From SZUA-1377 sp964622255 (lineage in GTDB: Bacteria; Campylobacterota; Campylobacteria; Campylobacterales; QNZT01), in contig CAZUPK010000098.1 in the NCBI GenBank assembly GCA_964622255.1, positions 1 through 64,000 on the forward strand: a stretch of 64,000 nucleotides of DNA. The letters run 5' to 3'. Positions 24,336 through 33,804 of the stretch are shown one piece after another. The position numbers and the translations under genes were made by a program. The notes below the pieces were generated by a model. It was not told the origin of the DNA. It searched no databases and saw only the letters and a list, made by a program, of their open reading frames with translations. The first letter of the stretch is position 1, and the number at the start of each line of letters is the position of its first letter.

Positions 24336-25196
24336 TTAGAAAGGCTCTTTTAAGGCATTGTTTAAAAGTATCTCATAGGTTGATTGCAAACTTATATTTG
24401 CATATGAAAGATAACTTAAAAAAGCATCTATATGTTTTGTTTGAAACTCAAATGCTTCTGGCATTTTTTCATCTTCATAATAATCTATTACATCTATTGG
24501 GAGATTTAAAATAGCATTGTGTAGATTTAACTGTTCTACATAGTATCCCTTATCAAGCCAATTTTGATAAACAGCCAAATCTGAAAAGCAAACTTTCAAG
24601 TTTACATTTGGTAGTTTAGTTTGTGATACTTGGTTATAGATTTTTATGGCATTGAAAAAACCTACTCTATCTTTACTTAAGTTATTTGTAGCAAGTTCAA
24701 CATTTAAAAGTTTATCAAAAGCCGCAACTTCAACTCTTAAAACACCCTCACAATTTCTCTCTAAGTTAGTTAAAGCCTTGGCAGACATTGATGCTTGATT
24801 TGGTGAAAAGATATGGGTTGCACAAAGATTCATAACTTTAGTGCTAAGCTTAGATAAAGCCTCTATACCCTCTTTAGTTGCAGGTATAGCTACCATAAAA
24901 TTATCTTTTTCTACTTTTTGAAATATCTCTTTTGCAGAAGTTACGATTTTTTTAGTATCTTTTGCTAGGCTCATATCTATACTACAACAGATAAATCCGT
25001 CTTCTCCATCATCATACTTGTTCATCAAAACTTCACAAGCATTTTGTATATCTTTTATAAACTCATCTTCACTCATAGAAGTTTTGTATAAAGAACTATT
25101 TATCATAACACCTGTCAATCTATTCTCTTGAACTAACGAAGCCAACCTATTTTTTAAAAGCTCTTGATTATCACAATCCAACCAAATACTTGCCAT
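24336..25196 (-). CDS. Transaldolase-like protein, catalytic residues lost
   Basis: 286 residues, clearly of the transaldolase fold: ASIWLDCDNQELL at the start, LTGVMINSS (family: GVTSNPT), MVAIPATKEGIEAL and ATHIFSPNQAS (family: NVTLIFS-x-x-QA). The family's Schiff-base lysine lies in M-(V/I)-K-I-P-A-T. Here it is A103. The conserved Glu of V-S-x-E-V-D is Ser, and the Asn of N-V-T is Cys. The protein is also about 40 residues short. I expect no transaldolase activity. It is placed directly after nuoN, separated by a hairpin, and may be co-transcribed with the nuo operon. Confidence 0.75.
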   Translation of the reverse strand: MASIWLDCDNQELLKNRLASLVQENRLTGVMINSSLYKTSMSEDEFIKDIQNACEVLMNKYDDGEDGFICCSIDMSLAKDTKKIVTSAKEIFQKVEKDNFMVAIPATKEGIEALSKLSTKVMNLCATHIFSPNQASMSAKALTNLERNCEGVLRVEVAAFDKLLNVELATNNLSKDRVGFFNAIKIYNQVSQTKLPNVNLKVCFSDLAVYQNWLDKGYYVEQLNLHNAILNLPIDVIDYYEDEKMPEAFEFQTKHIDAFLSYLSYANISLQSTYEILLNNALKEPF

Positions 25197-25213
25197 TTTT
25201 TCCTCTTTAATTT

Positions 25214-25236
25214 CTCAAGAGAAAAGCTCTCTTGAG
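25214..25236 (-). terminator. Hairpin between nuoN and the transaldolase-like gene
   Basis: CTCAAGAG (25214-25221) and CTCTTGAG (25229-25236), an 8-bp perfect stem with a 7-base loop. No T-run follows on the minus strand, so it may attenuate or protect the nuo mRNA 3' end rather than fully terminate. Confidence 0.45.
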
Positions 25237-25242
25237 GTTATA

Positions 25243-26571
25243 TTAGTTTAGTGCTACTTGTATGATTTGACCTGCAACTATACCAAAATATATAGTCCCG
25301 GCTAATAATATAGTTTGTCCTATTAAAGCTCCGGTAGAAATAGTAGCTGTTTTCTCCTCTGTTGGAGCATCAAAGTAGATAAATTTTACAAGCCAAGCAT
25401 AGTAAGCAACTGCCAAAGCTGAGTTTAAAAGTCCTACTAAAACTAAAGGCCAAAGTCCGGCATCAACACCTGCATAAAATGCCACCGCTTTTGATAAAAA
25501 TCCTGCCAAAAGTGGAATACCTGCAAGTGAGAAAAGTTGAGCTGTAAAGAAAAATGCATAAACTCCCGATCTCTCTCTGAGTCCTTTCAAATCCTCTATA
25601 TACTTGATACCAAGATCTTTTCTAAGTCCATTTAATATCATAAAAACTGCTGTTTGCATAAATATATATGCTATAGCATAGTATAAAACTCCACTATATG
25701 CATATTTACTAGCAATAGCCGCAAAAGGTATCAAAGCATAACCACTATGAGCAATAGAAGAGTATGCCAAAACTTTTGAAACTCTCTTTTGCCATAGTGC
25801 CATAAAGTTTGCCAAAGTCATAGTTACTACTGCAAAAAAACTAAAGATAACAACCGATACTGATGGGAAAGATTTAAAAAATGGACTAAATGCATTGAAA
25901 ACTGCAACTAAAATCACACTCTTTACCAAGCCACTAAGTATTGCTGCAACTGCATGGTTTATTTGTGAGTAAGCATCCGATGCCCAACCATGCATAGGAA
26001 CAATGGTAAGCTTATAAAAGATACCGGCTAACATAATAGCAGCTGCAACTAAGGCATATTTGCTATTTGAATCCATAGTTGCATAATCAAATGTAGGAGT
26101 AACTACTGTAAAGATAGCAAATCCTAAAAGTATAACACCACCGGCAACTGCACCTGCTATGAAAGTTTTTATAGCACCCTCTGCATTGTAGTAGTTTCTT
26201 ATATTTGCTGCTAAAACATATGAAACAATAGCCATTGCTTCAAATAAAACTATAAAAACAAACATATTATTTGTTTCTAAGATACCTAAACTTAAACCTC
26301 CAATAAATAGCATCTGTGAGAGCATAGGTCTTTCAAATCCGGTTAGAGATACTGAAACTGCAAAAAGTGCAATGAGTGTAACATACTCCATCAATCTTAT
26401 AGAATCATCTGAACTAAAGTAGTTGAAATACTCGGACAAACTGTGACCGCCCACAATCATAAAAATAGATAAAACAAATGCTACTGCAGTTATTATCTTA
26501 CCAACAATTATATTTTTTTTATAGGATATAGGAACAATCAATCCTGCAATTATTAATATAGCAAAACTCAT
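25243..26571 (-). CDS. nuoN: Complex I subunit N (antiporter-like)
   Basis: 442 residues, highly hydrophobic, with about 13-14 transmembrane segments and the proton-channel region (KLTIVPMHGWASDAYSQINHAVAAILSG) containing the conserved Lys and His of the family. It lies at the distal end of the nuo operon, and its start abuts the nuoM stop (1-bp overlap). Confidence 0.93.
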   Translation of the reverse strand: MSFAILIIAGLIVPISYKKNIIVGKIITAVAFVLSIFMIVGGHSLSEYFNYFSSDDSIRLMEYVTLIALFAVSVSLTGFERPMLSQMLFIGGLSLGILETNNMFVFIVLFEAMAIVSYVLAANIRNYYNAEGAIKTFIAGAVAGGVILLGFAIFTVVTPTFDYATMDSNSKYALVAAAIMLAGIFYKLTIVPMHGWASDAYSQINHAVAAILSGLVKSVILVAVFNAFSPFFKSFPSVSVVIFSFFAVVTMTLANFMALWQKRVSKVLAYSSIAHSGYALIPFAAIASKYAYSGVLYYAIAYIFMQTAVFMILNGLRKDLGIKYIEDLKGLRERSGVYAFFFTAQLFSLAGIPLLAGFLSKAVAFYAGVDAGLWPLVLVGLLNSALAVAYYAWLVKFIYFDAPTEEKTATISTGALIGQTILLAGTIYFGIVAGQIIQVALN

Positions 26572-27998
26572 TACATACCTCCAAGAAAGCTAAAAGCTTG
26601 ATTAGCCAAGTCAAATATAGGTTGAGGCTTAATACCAAACAACACTATCAGTATCGCAAAAACAGTCAAGCCAACCCTTTTAGGAGTACCCATAACAAAC
26701 TCCGTTTTTTCAACGAGTGGAGATATTTCACCGTGTATAGAGCGACGAACTGCCCAGATGATATAACCAGCAGTTACAAGTCCAGAAAGTGCTATAAATG
26801 CTATCCACCAACCAAAAGATTTAACAGCAGATACTATGATAGTAAGCTCTCCAACAAATCCCATAGTTCCAGGAAGTCCAAGTCCTGCCATACCAGCTAG
26901 AATAAATATTGCACTAATATATGGAGCTTTTTTCATAATACCACCCATCTCATCAAGATACCAAGTATGAGTTTTATGGTGGAACCAACCGGCTATTAAG
27001 AACAGAGGTGATATAACAAGTGCATGTCCTACCATCTCATATAAAGCTGCACTTAAACCATCATAAGTCATAGTGCTTATAGCAACTACAACAAGTCCCA
27101 TATGAGAAATAGACGAGTAAGCAACCATCTTTTTGATATGTCTTTCATAGATAGCAAGCATACCTGCAAAAAGAGTTGTTATCAAGCCTAAGGCCAACAT
27201 ATATTGTGCAAACTCTTTTGTAGTTTCTGGCATAAGTTCAACGGTAAATCTTATCAAACCATATGCACCCATCTTAAGTAAAACACCGGCTAATAAAACC
27301 GATATTGAGCTTGGTGCTTCAACATGGGCATCTGGAAGCCAAGTATGAAATGGAAATGATGGAAGTTTTGCTGCAAACCCTATAAACATTAACCACCAAA
27401 TAAGAGACGGAGTTGCTATAACAGCCTCTTTTATCATAGTTATATCCCAAACTCCTGTTTGTTTATATAGTAAAAAAAATCCGACCAACATAAACATACT
27501 AGCTACATGAGTATATAGAAAAAATTTTACAGCTGCATATATTCTTTTTTCACCTCCCCAAACACCAACTAAAAATAACATAGGTAAAAGTGTAAGTTCC
27601 CAAAATACAAAGAACCAAAGAACATTCGTAGTCATAAAAACTCCGAAGATTGGTCCACTAAACATAACCAACAAACTAAAAAATGCACTCTGACTCTTTT
27701 CTTCCCAAGATGTTAAAGAGACTAATATAAGAAGTCCAGCTGTAAGTATCAACATAACAACACTAAGTGCATCAACTTGCAATCTCAAATCAAACCCAAA
27801 CTGCGGTACAGCCAAGTATGTTCCCAAGTCCAACATCCCAATTTGAGGGAGTTGTAATAGCAAAATAAAAGCATACAAAAGCTGAAATCCAAACCATCCC
27901 ATCGCTATATATTTGGCAATGCTTTGATTGTTCTTTGTCAACAAATAGATCACCACAGAGAAAAATGTAGGTAAAAATATTATCATTAATGCCATCAT
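26571..27998 (-). CDS. nuoM: Complex I subunit M (antiporter-like)
   Basis: 475 residues, about 14 transmembrane segments. Family motifs: WELTLLPMLFLVGVWG with the conserved Glu, AAKLPSFPFHTWLPDAHVEAP, and YSSISHMGL. It forms one of the three antiporter-like proton channels in the membrane arm. Start overlaps nuoL by 1 bp; operon order L-M-N is as in other bacteria. Confidence 0.96.
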   Translation of the reverse strand: MMALMIIFLPTFFSVVIYLLTKNNQSIAKYIAMGWFGFQLLYAFILLLQLPQIGMLDLGTYLAVPQFGFDLRLQVDALSVVMLILTAGLLILVSLTSWEEKSQSAFFSLLVMFSGPIFGVFMTTNVLWFFVFWELTLLPMLFLVGVWGGEKRIYAAVKFFLYTHVASMFMLVGFFLLYKQTGVWDITMIKEAVIATPSLIWWLMFIGFAAKLPSFPFHTWLPDAHVEAPSSISVLLAGVLLKMGAYGLIRFTVELMPETTKEFAQYMLALGLITTLFAGMLAIYERHIKKMVAYSSISHMGLVVVAISTMTYDGLSAALYEMVGHALVISPLFLIAGWFHHKTHTWYLDEMGGIMKKAPYISAIFILAGMAGLGLPGTMGFVGELTIIVSAVKSFGWWIAFIALSGLVTAGYIIWAVRRSIHGEISPLVEKTEFVMGTPKRVGLTVFAILIVLFGIKPQPIFDLANQAFSFLGGM

Positions 27999-29854
27999 TA
28001 TAGCCCCTTCATTAACACTAAGATCATTACAACCATAATTGCAACTCCAATCACATACTGCCCCATATAACTTCCTATTTGTCCAGTATGTCCCACTTTA
28101 AATGATTTATATACACCTTTAGTAGCAGGAACAGTTGCATTTACTAACCAATCAATAATATTTGTATCTACCCATCTTGCTGACTTTGCGATAGACTCAA
28201 CTACTATATTTTTAGAAATCCAAGTTATCATTTTCTCAACATAATATCCGTTAAATAAAACTTGATGTATTATCTTCATAAATGGATGTTGAGACATCTT
28301 TTCTAAAAGTCCTAAAGCTTTAACATAAGTTACAACAACTATGCTAAAGATAACTGCCATAGCTGCTAAAACCATAACTGTTAAACCCTTGATATGAGGC
28401 TCTATTTCCTTTTTATCTCCTAAGATAAAGTGAACTATATCTGTTTGCCATAAAGATATAACCAAAGTTATAAATGCCAAAACACCAAGAGGAGCTCTCA
28501 TCCAAAAATTTGAGGGTGCATGCATATTTCCGTCTAACTCTTGATTTCTTGTCTCACCAACAAAGATGAGTAACCATAATCTTGTGATATAGGCTATAGA
28601 TAAAAGTGCTGCCATAGTAGCAAAAACCTTCACAAATGGTGAACCTTGAGCTATAACAGAAGCTACAACCATCTCTTTTGAGAAAAATCCACTAAATGGA
28701 GGAACACCAGCTAAACTTAAAGAGCCTACAGCCATAAAAAGTGCAACAAATGGAGCAGTTTTTATAAGACCACCAAGTTTCCAAGCATCTTTAACATGGT
28801 GAGCTATATATATAACAGCACCGGCACTTAAAAATAGTAAAGCTTTAAAAATAGCATGGTTTACAAGATGAAGCATACCAGCTGCAAGTGAACCAACTCC
28901 AAGGCCAACAAATGCTATAGAAAGATGTGACATAGTTGAATAAGCCAAAATCTTTTTGATCTCTTTTTGAACCAAAGCACTACTTGCACCGATAAATGCA
29001 CTAAGTGCTGCTACATTTGCAACAACTAAAAGTGCTCCTGAAAACTCAAAAAAGTCAAACATTCTCGCAACTATATATATACCACTGTTAACCATAGTAG
29101 CACCGTGGATTAGAGCAGAAACTGTTGTAGGACCTTCCATTGCATTCATAAGCCAAGGATATAGAGGAAACTGACCAGACTTTCCAATAGCTCCCATAAA
29201 GATAAACATAGCTATAACAAAACCAGCAGTTTTATCTATCTCACCCTTTGATGCCAACTCATTTAACTCGATAAGATTTACAGTTCCTGTAAAATAGATC
29301 AAGAGTGCAATAGCCGCCAAGATAAAGATGTCTCCAAATCTTGTATATAAAAAGGCTTGCATACCGGCACTTGCAGCAGATGGTTTGTAATACCAAAAGC
29401 TAATAAGTGCATAACTTGCAAGTCCCATAATCTCCCAACCAACAAAAGCACCTATTAAATCTTTTGTGCTAACAAGAAGAATCATACCACCGATAAAAAA
29501 AAGAACTTTTGCATAGTATCTTCCCTGATCCGGTTCATCACCCATATAGTCATGGGCAAAATGAATATCAACCCAACCAAGTCCGGTTGCTATCAAAAGC
29601 ATAGTTATCGAGAGATGATCTATATATATTCCAAATGGGAGTTTTAGATCACCATAAGCTATCCAAGTATATGAGATATCTATAGGCTTTCCATTATGAG
29701 TAAAAAAGATAATCAAACTTCCCAAAAAGAAAAGTCCGCCTATAATCTCTGCAATCCAAAAAGGTATTTTCGAATCTACTCTACCACTAAGATAAGCTAT
29801 AACAGCACCTACAAATGGAAGAACTAAAAGTATCAACAATGCACTATCTACCAT
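27998..29854 (-). CDS. nuoL: Complex I subunit L (antiporter-like, with lateral helix)
   Basis: About 618 residues from ATG 29854. The frame is open 39 bp further upstream, but that start would overlap nuoK by 50 bp, and the protein proper begins MVDSALLILLVLP. It has GWEIMGLASYALISFW, GKSGQFPLYPWLMNAMEGPTT and YSTMSHLS, plus a long C-terminal part with the amphipathic lateral helix region. It is the most distal proton-pumping subunit. The chosen start overlaps the nuoK stop by 11 bp. Confidence 0.95.
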   Translation of the reverse strand: MVDSALLILLVLPFVGAVIAYLSGRVDSKIPFWIAEIIGGLFFLGSLIIFFTHNGKPIDISYTWIAYGDLKLPFGIYIDHLSITMLLIATGLGWVDIHFAHDYMGDEPDQGRYYAKVLFFIGGMILLVSTKDLIGAFVGWEIMGLASYALISFWYYKPSAASAGMQAFLYTRFGDIFILAAIALLIYFTGTVNLIELNELASKGEIDKTAGFVIAMFIFMGAIGKSGQFPLYPWLMNAMEGPTTVSALIHGATMVNSGIYIVARMFDFFEFSGALLVVANVAALSAFIGASSALVQKEIKKILAYSTMSHLSIAFVGLGVGSLAAGMLHLVNHAIFKALLFLSAGAVIYIAHHVKDAWKLGGLIKTAPFVALFMAVGSLSLAGVPPFSGFFSKEMVVASVIAQGSPFVKVFATMAALLSIAYITRLWLLIFVGETRNQELDGNMHAPSNFWMRAPLGVLAFITLVISLWQTDIVHFILGDKKEIEPHIKGLTVMVLAAMAVIFSIVVVTYVKALGLLEKMSQHPFMKIIHQVLFNGYYVEKMITWISKNIVVESIAKSARWVDTNIIDWLVNATVPATKGVYKSFKVGHTGQIGSYMGQYVIGVAIMVVMILVLMKGL

Positions 29855-30155
29855 CGTCCACCGCCCTATCAAGATTGTCAGGAATAACTTCACCAGTCAT
29901 TCTTGATGCTAATAAGAAGATTAAAACACCAGTTGCTGCCTCAAGTGTTGCTATAACTATGATGATATAAGCTAAAGCTAAACCGTGAGTCAAACCTAAG
30001 TTATAAGTTGCACTTGCTAAAAATAGTATCACAGCATTTAGTAACATCTCCAAAGAAAAGAAGATTTTTAAAAAATCACTCTTACTAGTTACTCCATATA
30101 AACCTATTCCAAAAAGCACAATAGCAAATATGGAATCCACATAAAAACCACTCAT
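29844..30155 (-). CDS. nuoK: Complex I subunit K
   Basis: 103 residues with three transmembrane helices and the two buried Glu residues of the family, in FFSLEMLLNAVIL and VIATLEAATG. Overlaps nuoJ by 4 bp. Confidence 0.95.
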   Translation of the reverse strand: MSGFYVDSIFAIVLFGIGLYGVTSKSDFLKIFFSLEMLLNAVILFLASATYNLGLTHGLALAYIIIVIATLEAATGVLIFLLASRMTGEVIPDNLDRAVDDGR

Positions 30156-30628
30156 AGTTCCTCCTTCTTCTCTTTTTTTAGAGTGTGTAGCATCCTAACA
30201 CTCCCATAGAGAATACTTGTTGCAACAACTCCTAAAAATACTGCTATTTCTGAAAAAGAGTCTGTAAATACTTTTATCTGCTCATTTAAGGGTATTATTT
30301 TAGGATTGGTTGGTTTTATAGGAAATACAAATGGAATAATCAAAAGTCCCACAACTATAACTAAAACAGTTGCGACCGCCCAATTTCTTGTCTCTTTCTT
30401 TGGAAAATCTGCTCCTATAACAGATACACCAAACAGTGTAAGAACAACTATACCACCGGTATATACAAATATTTGAAATAATCCCAAAAGTTTTTCATCC
30501 ATCATTATGTAGTAGATCCCAAGTAAAAACATCAACAACACAAATGCAAGTATTGAAGGAACTGTTTTCTCTTGAACCAAACTCATAACAGCAAGGACAA
30601 TAACCAATGCCAATATCAATATACTCAC
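30152..30628 (-). CDS. nuoJ: Complex I subunit J
   Basis: 158 residues with about five transmembrane segments. FQIFVYTGGIVVLTLFGVSVIG matches the conserved third helix of NuoJ, which carries the pi-bulge implicated in coupling. It overlaps nuoI by 4 bp and nuoK by 4 bp. Confidence 0.93.
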   Translation of the reverse strand: MSILILALVIVLAVMSLVQEKTVPSILAFVLLMFLLGIYYIMMDEKLLGLFQIFVYTGGIVVLTLFGVSVIGADFPKKETRNWAVATVLVIVVGLLIIPFVFPIKPTNPKIIPLNEQIKVFTDSFSEIAVFLGVVATSILYGSVRMLHTLKKEKKEEL

Positions 30629-31158
30629 TGTTCATCTCCTTCCTCTTTTGTTTTAGTTTTAGCCTTTGCTTTAGCCTTTTCTTCAGCTTTCTTTTTTGCT
30701 AACATCTCAGCTTTTTTTCTCTTTTTTTCTTCTTCTTCTTTTTGCTTATCTTCTATCCAACCATCAGGGATATTTGCTCTAACCCAATACTCCGATATAC
30801 TCTTATCATCACCTTCAACGACCATATCAAACTCTCCACCACTTAAGTAGATAGCCTTTTGAGGTTTTGTAGGACAAACATCTTCACAAAGTCCACAAAA
30901 GATGCAGATTCCAAGATTTACCTCAGGAAGTGCTTTTGGTTTTTTTATAGGAAGAGGAGACATAACAATAGCATCAACCGGACATATCTTTTCACAAGCA
31001 CCACAACCGGTGCAAATATCATATCTTACAACATGTTTACCTCTAAACATCGAAGATTGATGCACTTTTTCTTTTGAAACATCAGTAGTAGCTATGCGAG
31101 GTTCAGTTATAGACTTTACAACTTCACTCATCTTTTCTAGTATATCAAACAATATCAT
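30625..31158 (-). CDS. nuoI: Complex I subunit I (2x[4Fe-4S]) with charged tail
   Basis: 177 residues. Two ferredoxin motifs, CTGCGACEKICP and CIFCGLCEDVCP, bind clusters N6a and N6b. The usual N-terminal amphipathic anchor (ILFDILEKMSEVVKSI) is present. The last 40 residues are almost only Lys, Glu and Ala, an extension not needed by the fold and likely helical. Function of the tail unknown. Confidence 0.94.
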   Translation of the reverse strand: MILFDILEKMSEVVKSITEPRIATTDVSKEKVHQSSMFRGKHVVRYDICTGCGACEKICPVDAIVMSPLPIKKPKALPEVNLGICIFCGLCEDVCPTKPQKAIYLSGGEFDMVVEGDDKSISEYWVRANIPDGWIEDKQKEEEEKKRKKAEMLAKKKAEEKAKAKAKTKTKEEGDEQ

Positions 31159-31159
31159 A

Positions 31160-32131
31160 TTACATTCCTAAAAGATATATTTTGGCAAAAGATATCCAAA
31201 CAAGATTTAGTATAGCAGCCGGTGTTAACCAACTCCAACTAAACTTAAGCATCTGATCCAACCTCAAACGAGGTGTTGCTGCTCTTACTACAAGCACTAT
31301 AAATAGTAAAACGGTAATCTTTATAAATAGCCACCAAAAACTATCCATAAAAATCCCCTGATAACCACCAAAGAAGAGAACCGCCGCAGTTGCTGAGACT
31401 ACTAAAAATTCCATATTTTCAGCAAGTTTTAAAAGGACATAATTTGTTCCCGAATACTCGGTATAAAAACCATACACTATCTCTTGTTCAGCTTCTGGTA
31501 TATTAAAGGGTGGTTGTTGCAAAATTCCCAACATAGAGATTACAAATAAAACTGCTCCGGGTAAAAGTATCAAAGTAGAAGTAAAGCTACTTTGTGTTTG
31601 AATATTATAAAGATTCATAGTCCCAAAAAAAAGTGCAGGAGATAGAGCCGACAAGAAAAATGCCGCTTCCATAGATAGCATTTGAACTAAAACTCTCATA
31701 CCACCTAAAAAGGAGTATTTATTATCAGAACCAAAACCAGTTAAAAATAGCAAAAATGGTTCAACTCCTATCAAAACAACTATACCCAAGAGTCCATATT
31801 GAGTATCTAAAATACCATGTCCATTGTTTATCAAAGGAGTCCATGGTATTAAGATAACAGGAAGCGAAGCAATAACAGGAGTTAATATCGGTATGATATT
31901 AAACAGATATGTATCTGCTGTTCTTGGAGTTATAGACTCTTTTCCAAGAAGTTTAAATATATCAAACACTGTTTGATAAGCTCCCCCAGGTCCATTGTAG
32001 TGAGGACCAACTCTTCTATGAATATAGGCTAAAGCTTTCCTAAAAAAGTAAAAAGCAAAAAAGGTCCATGCAAGAAGAAATAAAATTCCCGGAAAAACAA
32101 AAACATAAAATAGTATTTCACCAAAACCCAT
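31160..32131 (-). CDS. nuoH: Complex I subunit H
   Basis: About 323 residues. Motifs: RRVGPHYNGPGGAYQTVFD, EAAFFLSALSPA, PFNIPEAEQEIVYGFYTEYSG and LRLDQMLKFSW. NuoH forms the quinone chamber floor with NuoB and NuoD. The start is placed at the second of two adjacent ATGs (32131) because AAGGAGGG sits 5 bases before it. The upstream ATG at 32158 would overlap nuoCD by 17 bp and lie before the ribosome-binding site. Note PFNIPEAEQE where most have PFDLPEAE. Confidence 0.94.
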   Translation of the reverse strand: MGFGEILFYVFVFPGILFLLAWTFFAFYFFRKALAYIHRRVGPHYNGPGGAYQTVFDIFKLLGKESITPRTADTYLFNIIPILTPVIASLPVILIPWTPLINNGHGILDTQYGLLGIVVLIGVEPFLLFLTGFGSDNKYSFLGGMRVLVQMLSMEAAFFLSALSPALFFGTMNLYNIQTQSSFTSTLILLPGAVLFVISMLGILQQPPFNIPEAEQEIVYGFYTEYSGTNYVLLKLAENMEFLVVSATAAVLFFGGYQGIFMDSFWWLFIKITVLLFIVLVVRAATPRLRLDQMLKFSWSWLTPAAILNLVWISFAKIYLLGM

Positions 32132-32141
32132 CATTCCCTCC

Positions 32142-33791
32142 TTATCTATCCAAGTCACCTTGACAAATATTCATACTTCCGTAAAGTAGTGATATATCTG
32201 ACAAAGTTTTTCCACGAAGCATTGGATCAAGAACAAGTGTGTGATTTAAACTCGGTGCCTTTATCTTTAACCTATATGGACTTGTAGCTTTATCCTGAGT
32301 AACTAAGTGCATAAGCATTTCACCTCTTGCCCACTCAACTCTACTTACAGCCTCACCTGCTGGCATCTTTCTTGGCATTTTGACCATATGATCTTTTTTA
32401 GGATCCATCTTACCAACTTCGACACCCTCTTCTATTTTTTTCATAGCTTGTTCCATCAAATCTGCAGATTGTTTTAATTCTTTAAATAGCATAAGAAGTC
32501 TATCTCTTGCATCCCCATTTTTTTCAAGCTCAAAATCCATCTTAAGATCACCATAACCTGCATAAGGCTCGTTTAATCTTACATCAACCTTCTCTCCAAT
32601 TGCTCTAGCTATTGGTCCGCATAGATAGTATTTTTCCATATCATCTGAAGTAAATATACCTGCACCTACTGCTCTTGTAGCCATAAGGGGATTTTCTACA
32701 AAAATACTCTCCAACTCCTCTTTATGTTTTTCAAACTTTTTTATAGCTTTTCTAACAGATGCAAAAAAAGCTTTATAATCCTCAAGTGGATATCTAACCC
32801 CACCCGGTTCTATACAAGCAGTTGCTATTCTAGCTCCACTATAGTTATCAAGAACATCAAGATAGCTCTCTCTTATATCAAGAAGCCACATCATAAAGGT
32901 CATAAGTCCCATATTTCCAAAAAAACTTCCCATAGAAACAAGATGCGATGCACTTCTTCCAACCTCTCCTAAAATAACCCTCATATATTTTGCAAAAGGC
33001 GTTATTTCTTTTCCTGCTATCTCTTCAACAGCTTGAGCATAGCAAATCATAGGGTTTGTATTGTCCATAAAACAAACCCTTTCAACTGCAACGATGGCAC
33101 CTATGAAATCTTTTCTTGTTACAAGATCTTCCAAAGCTCTCCAAACATACCCTATATCAAGTTCAACCTTTTTTATTATCTCACCATCTGCTGTAACTTT
33201 AAGTCTTATAGGTCCGCTTGCAGGATGGGTAGGTCCCCAGTTTAAAATAGTTTGACTACTACTTTTATCTGCACTTTTTTCTACTTCTTCATACTCATCA
33301 TAATACTCTTGAGTTATTTCACCAATATTTTCTATAAGTTTTTTCTCGTGTTCTAAATAGTCAAAATCTTTTCTAAAAGGATAGAGTCCATAATAATCTG
33401 TACTTATCAAAAAATATCTAAGATCCGGATGACCTTTAAATTTTACTCCAAAAGTTGAGTAACTTTCTAACTCGTGCCAATCGGCACTTGGCATAAGTGG
33501 AGTTATAGAGTCTATCTCACACTTATCAAGTTCCCTTGGAATATCTACTTTTAGCCAAACATGGCGATGTTTTTTCATATCTTCTAAAAAGTAGTTTATC
33601 TCCATCTTATTATCTTCCAAAAAGTCGGTAGGAGATACGGTAGAGCAACTTTTTACCCCCTCTTTTACCAAATCCTCTATAACTTTAAGCAAGTCGCCTG
33701 GATTTTTTAGCTTTGCTTTTACATATATTTTTTTGTATTCTTTTATGTATTGTGTTTCAAACTTTGAAAGTATATTTTTTATATTTTCCAT
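32142..33791 (-). CDS. nuoCD: Fused complex I subunit NuoCD, divergent quinone-site motifs
   Basis: 549 residues. The NuoC part is about 1-150 (DWHELESYSTFGVKFKGHPDLR) and the NuoD part about 180-549. NuoD normally reads G-P-Q-H-P-A-A-H-G and E-R-L-D-Y. Here the segments are GPTHPASGP (residues 186-194, second His missing) and ERVCF (237-241, Phe for Tyr). By family alignment these replace the His and Tyr that contact the quinone head group (Thermus Nqo4 His38 and Tyr87). A Cys (C240) sits where group 4 [NiFe]-hydrogenases have their first CxxC Cys, but the full Ni-binding set is absent. Other NuoD motifs are intact. Confidence 0.9.
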   Translation of the reverse strand: MENIKNILSKFETQYIKEYKKIYVKAKLKNPGDLLKVIEDLVKEGVKSCSTVSPTDFLEDNKMEINYFLEDMKKHRHVWLKVDIPRELDKCEIDSITPLMPSADWHELESYSTFGVKFKGHPDLRYFLISTDYYGLYPFRKDFDYLEHEKKLIENIGEITQEYYDEYEEVEKSADKSSSQTILNWGPTHPASGPIRLKVTADGEIIKKVELDIGYVWRALEDLVTRKDFIGAIVAVERVCFMDNTNPMICYAQAVEEIAGKEITPFAKYMRVILGEVGRSASHLVSMGSFFGNMGLMTFMMWLLDIRESYLDVLDNYSGARIATACIEPGGVRYPLEDYKAFFASVRKAIKKFEKHKEELESIFVENPLMATRAVGAGIFTSDDMEKYYLCGPIARAIGEKVDVRLNEPYAGYGDLKMDFELEKNGDARDRLLMLFKELKQSADLMEQAMKKIEEGVEVGKMDPKKDHMVKMPRKMPAGEAVSRVEWARGEMLMHLVTQDKATSPYRLKIKAPSLNHTLVLDPMLRGKTLSDISLLYGSMNICQGDLDR

Positions 33792-33804
33792 ACCCTTACC
33801 GCCT

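Noticed and set aside
32142..33791. Group 4 [NiFe]-hydrogenase large subunit instead of NuoCD
   Set aside because: Only one of the four Ni-binding Cys is in place and the C-terminal CxxC is missing; NuoA, J and K are present, which hydrogenases lack.
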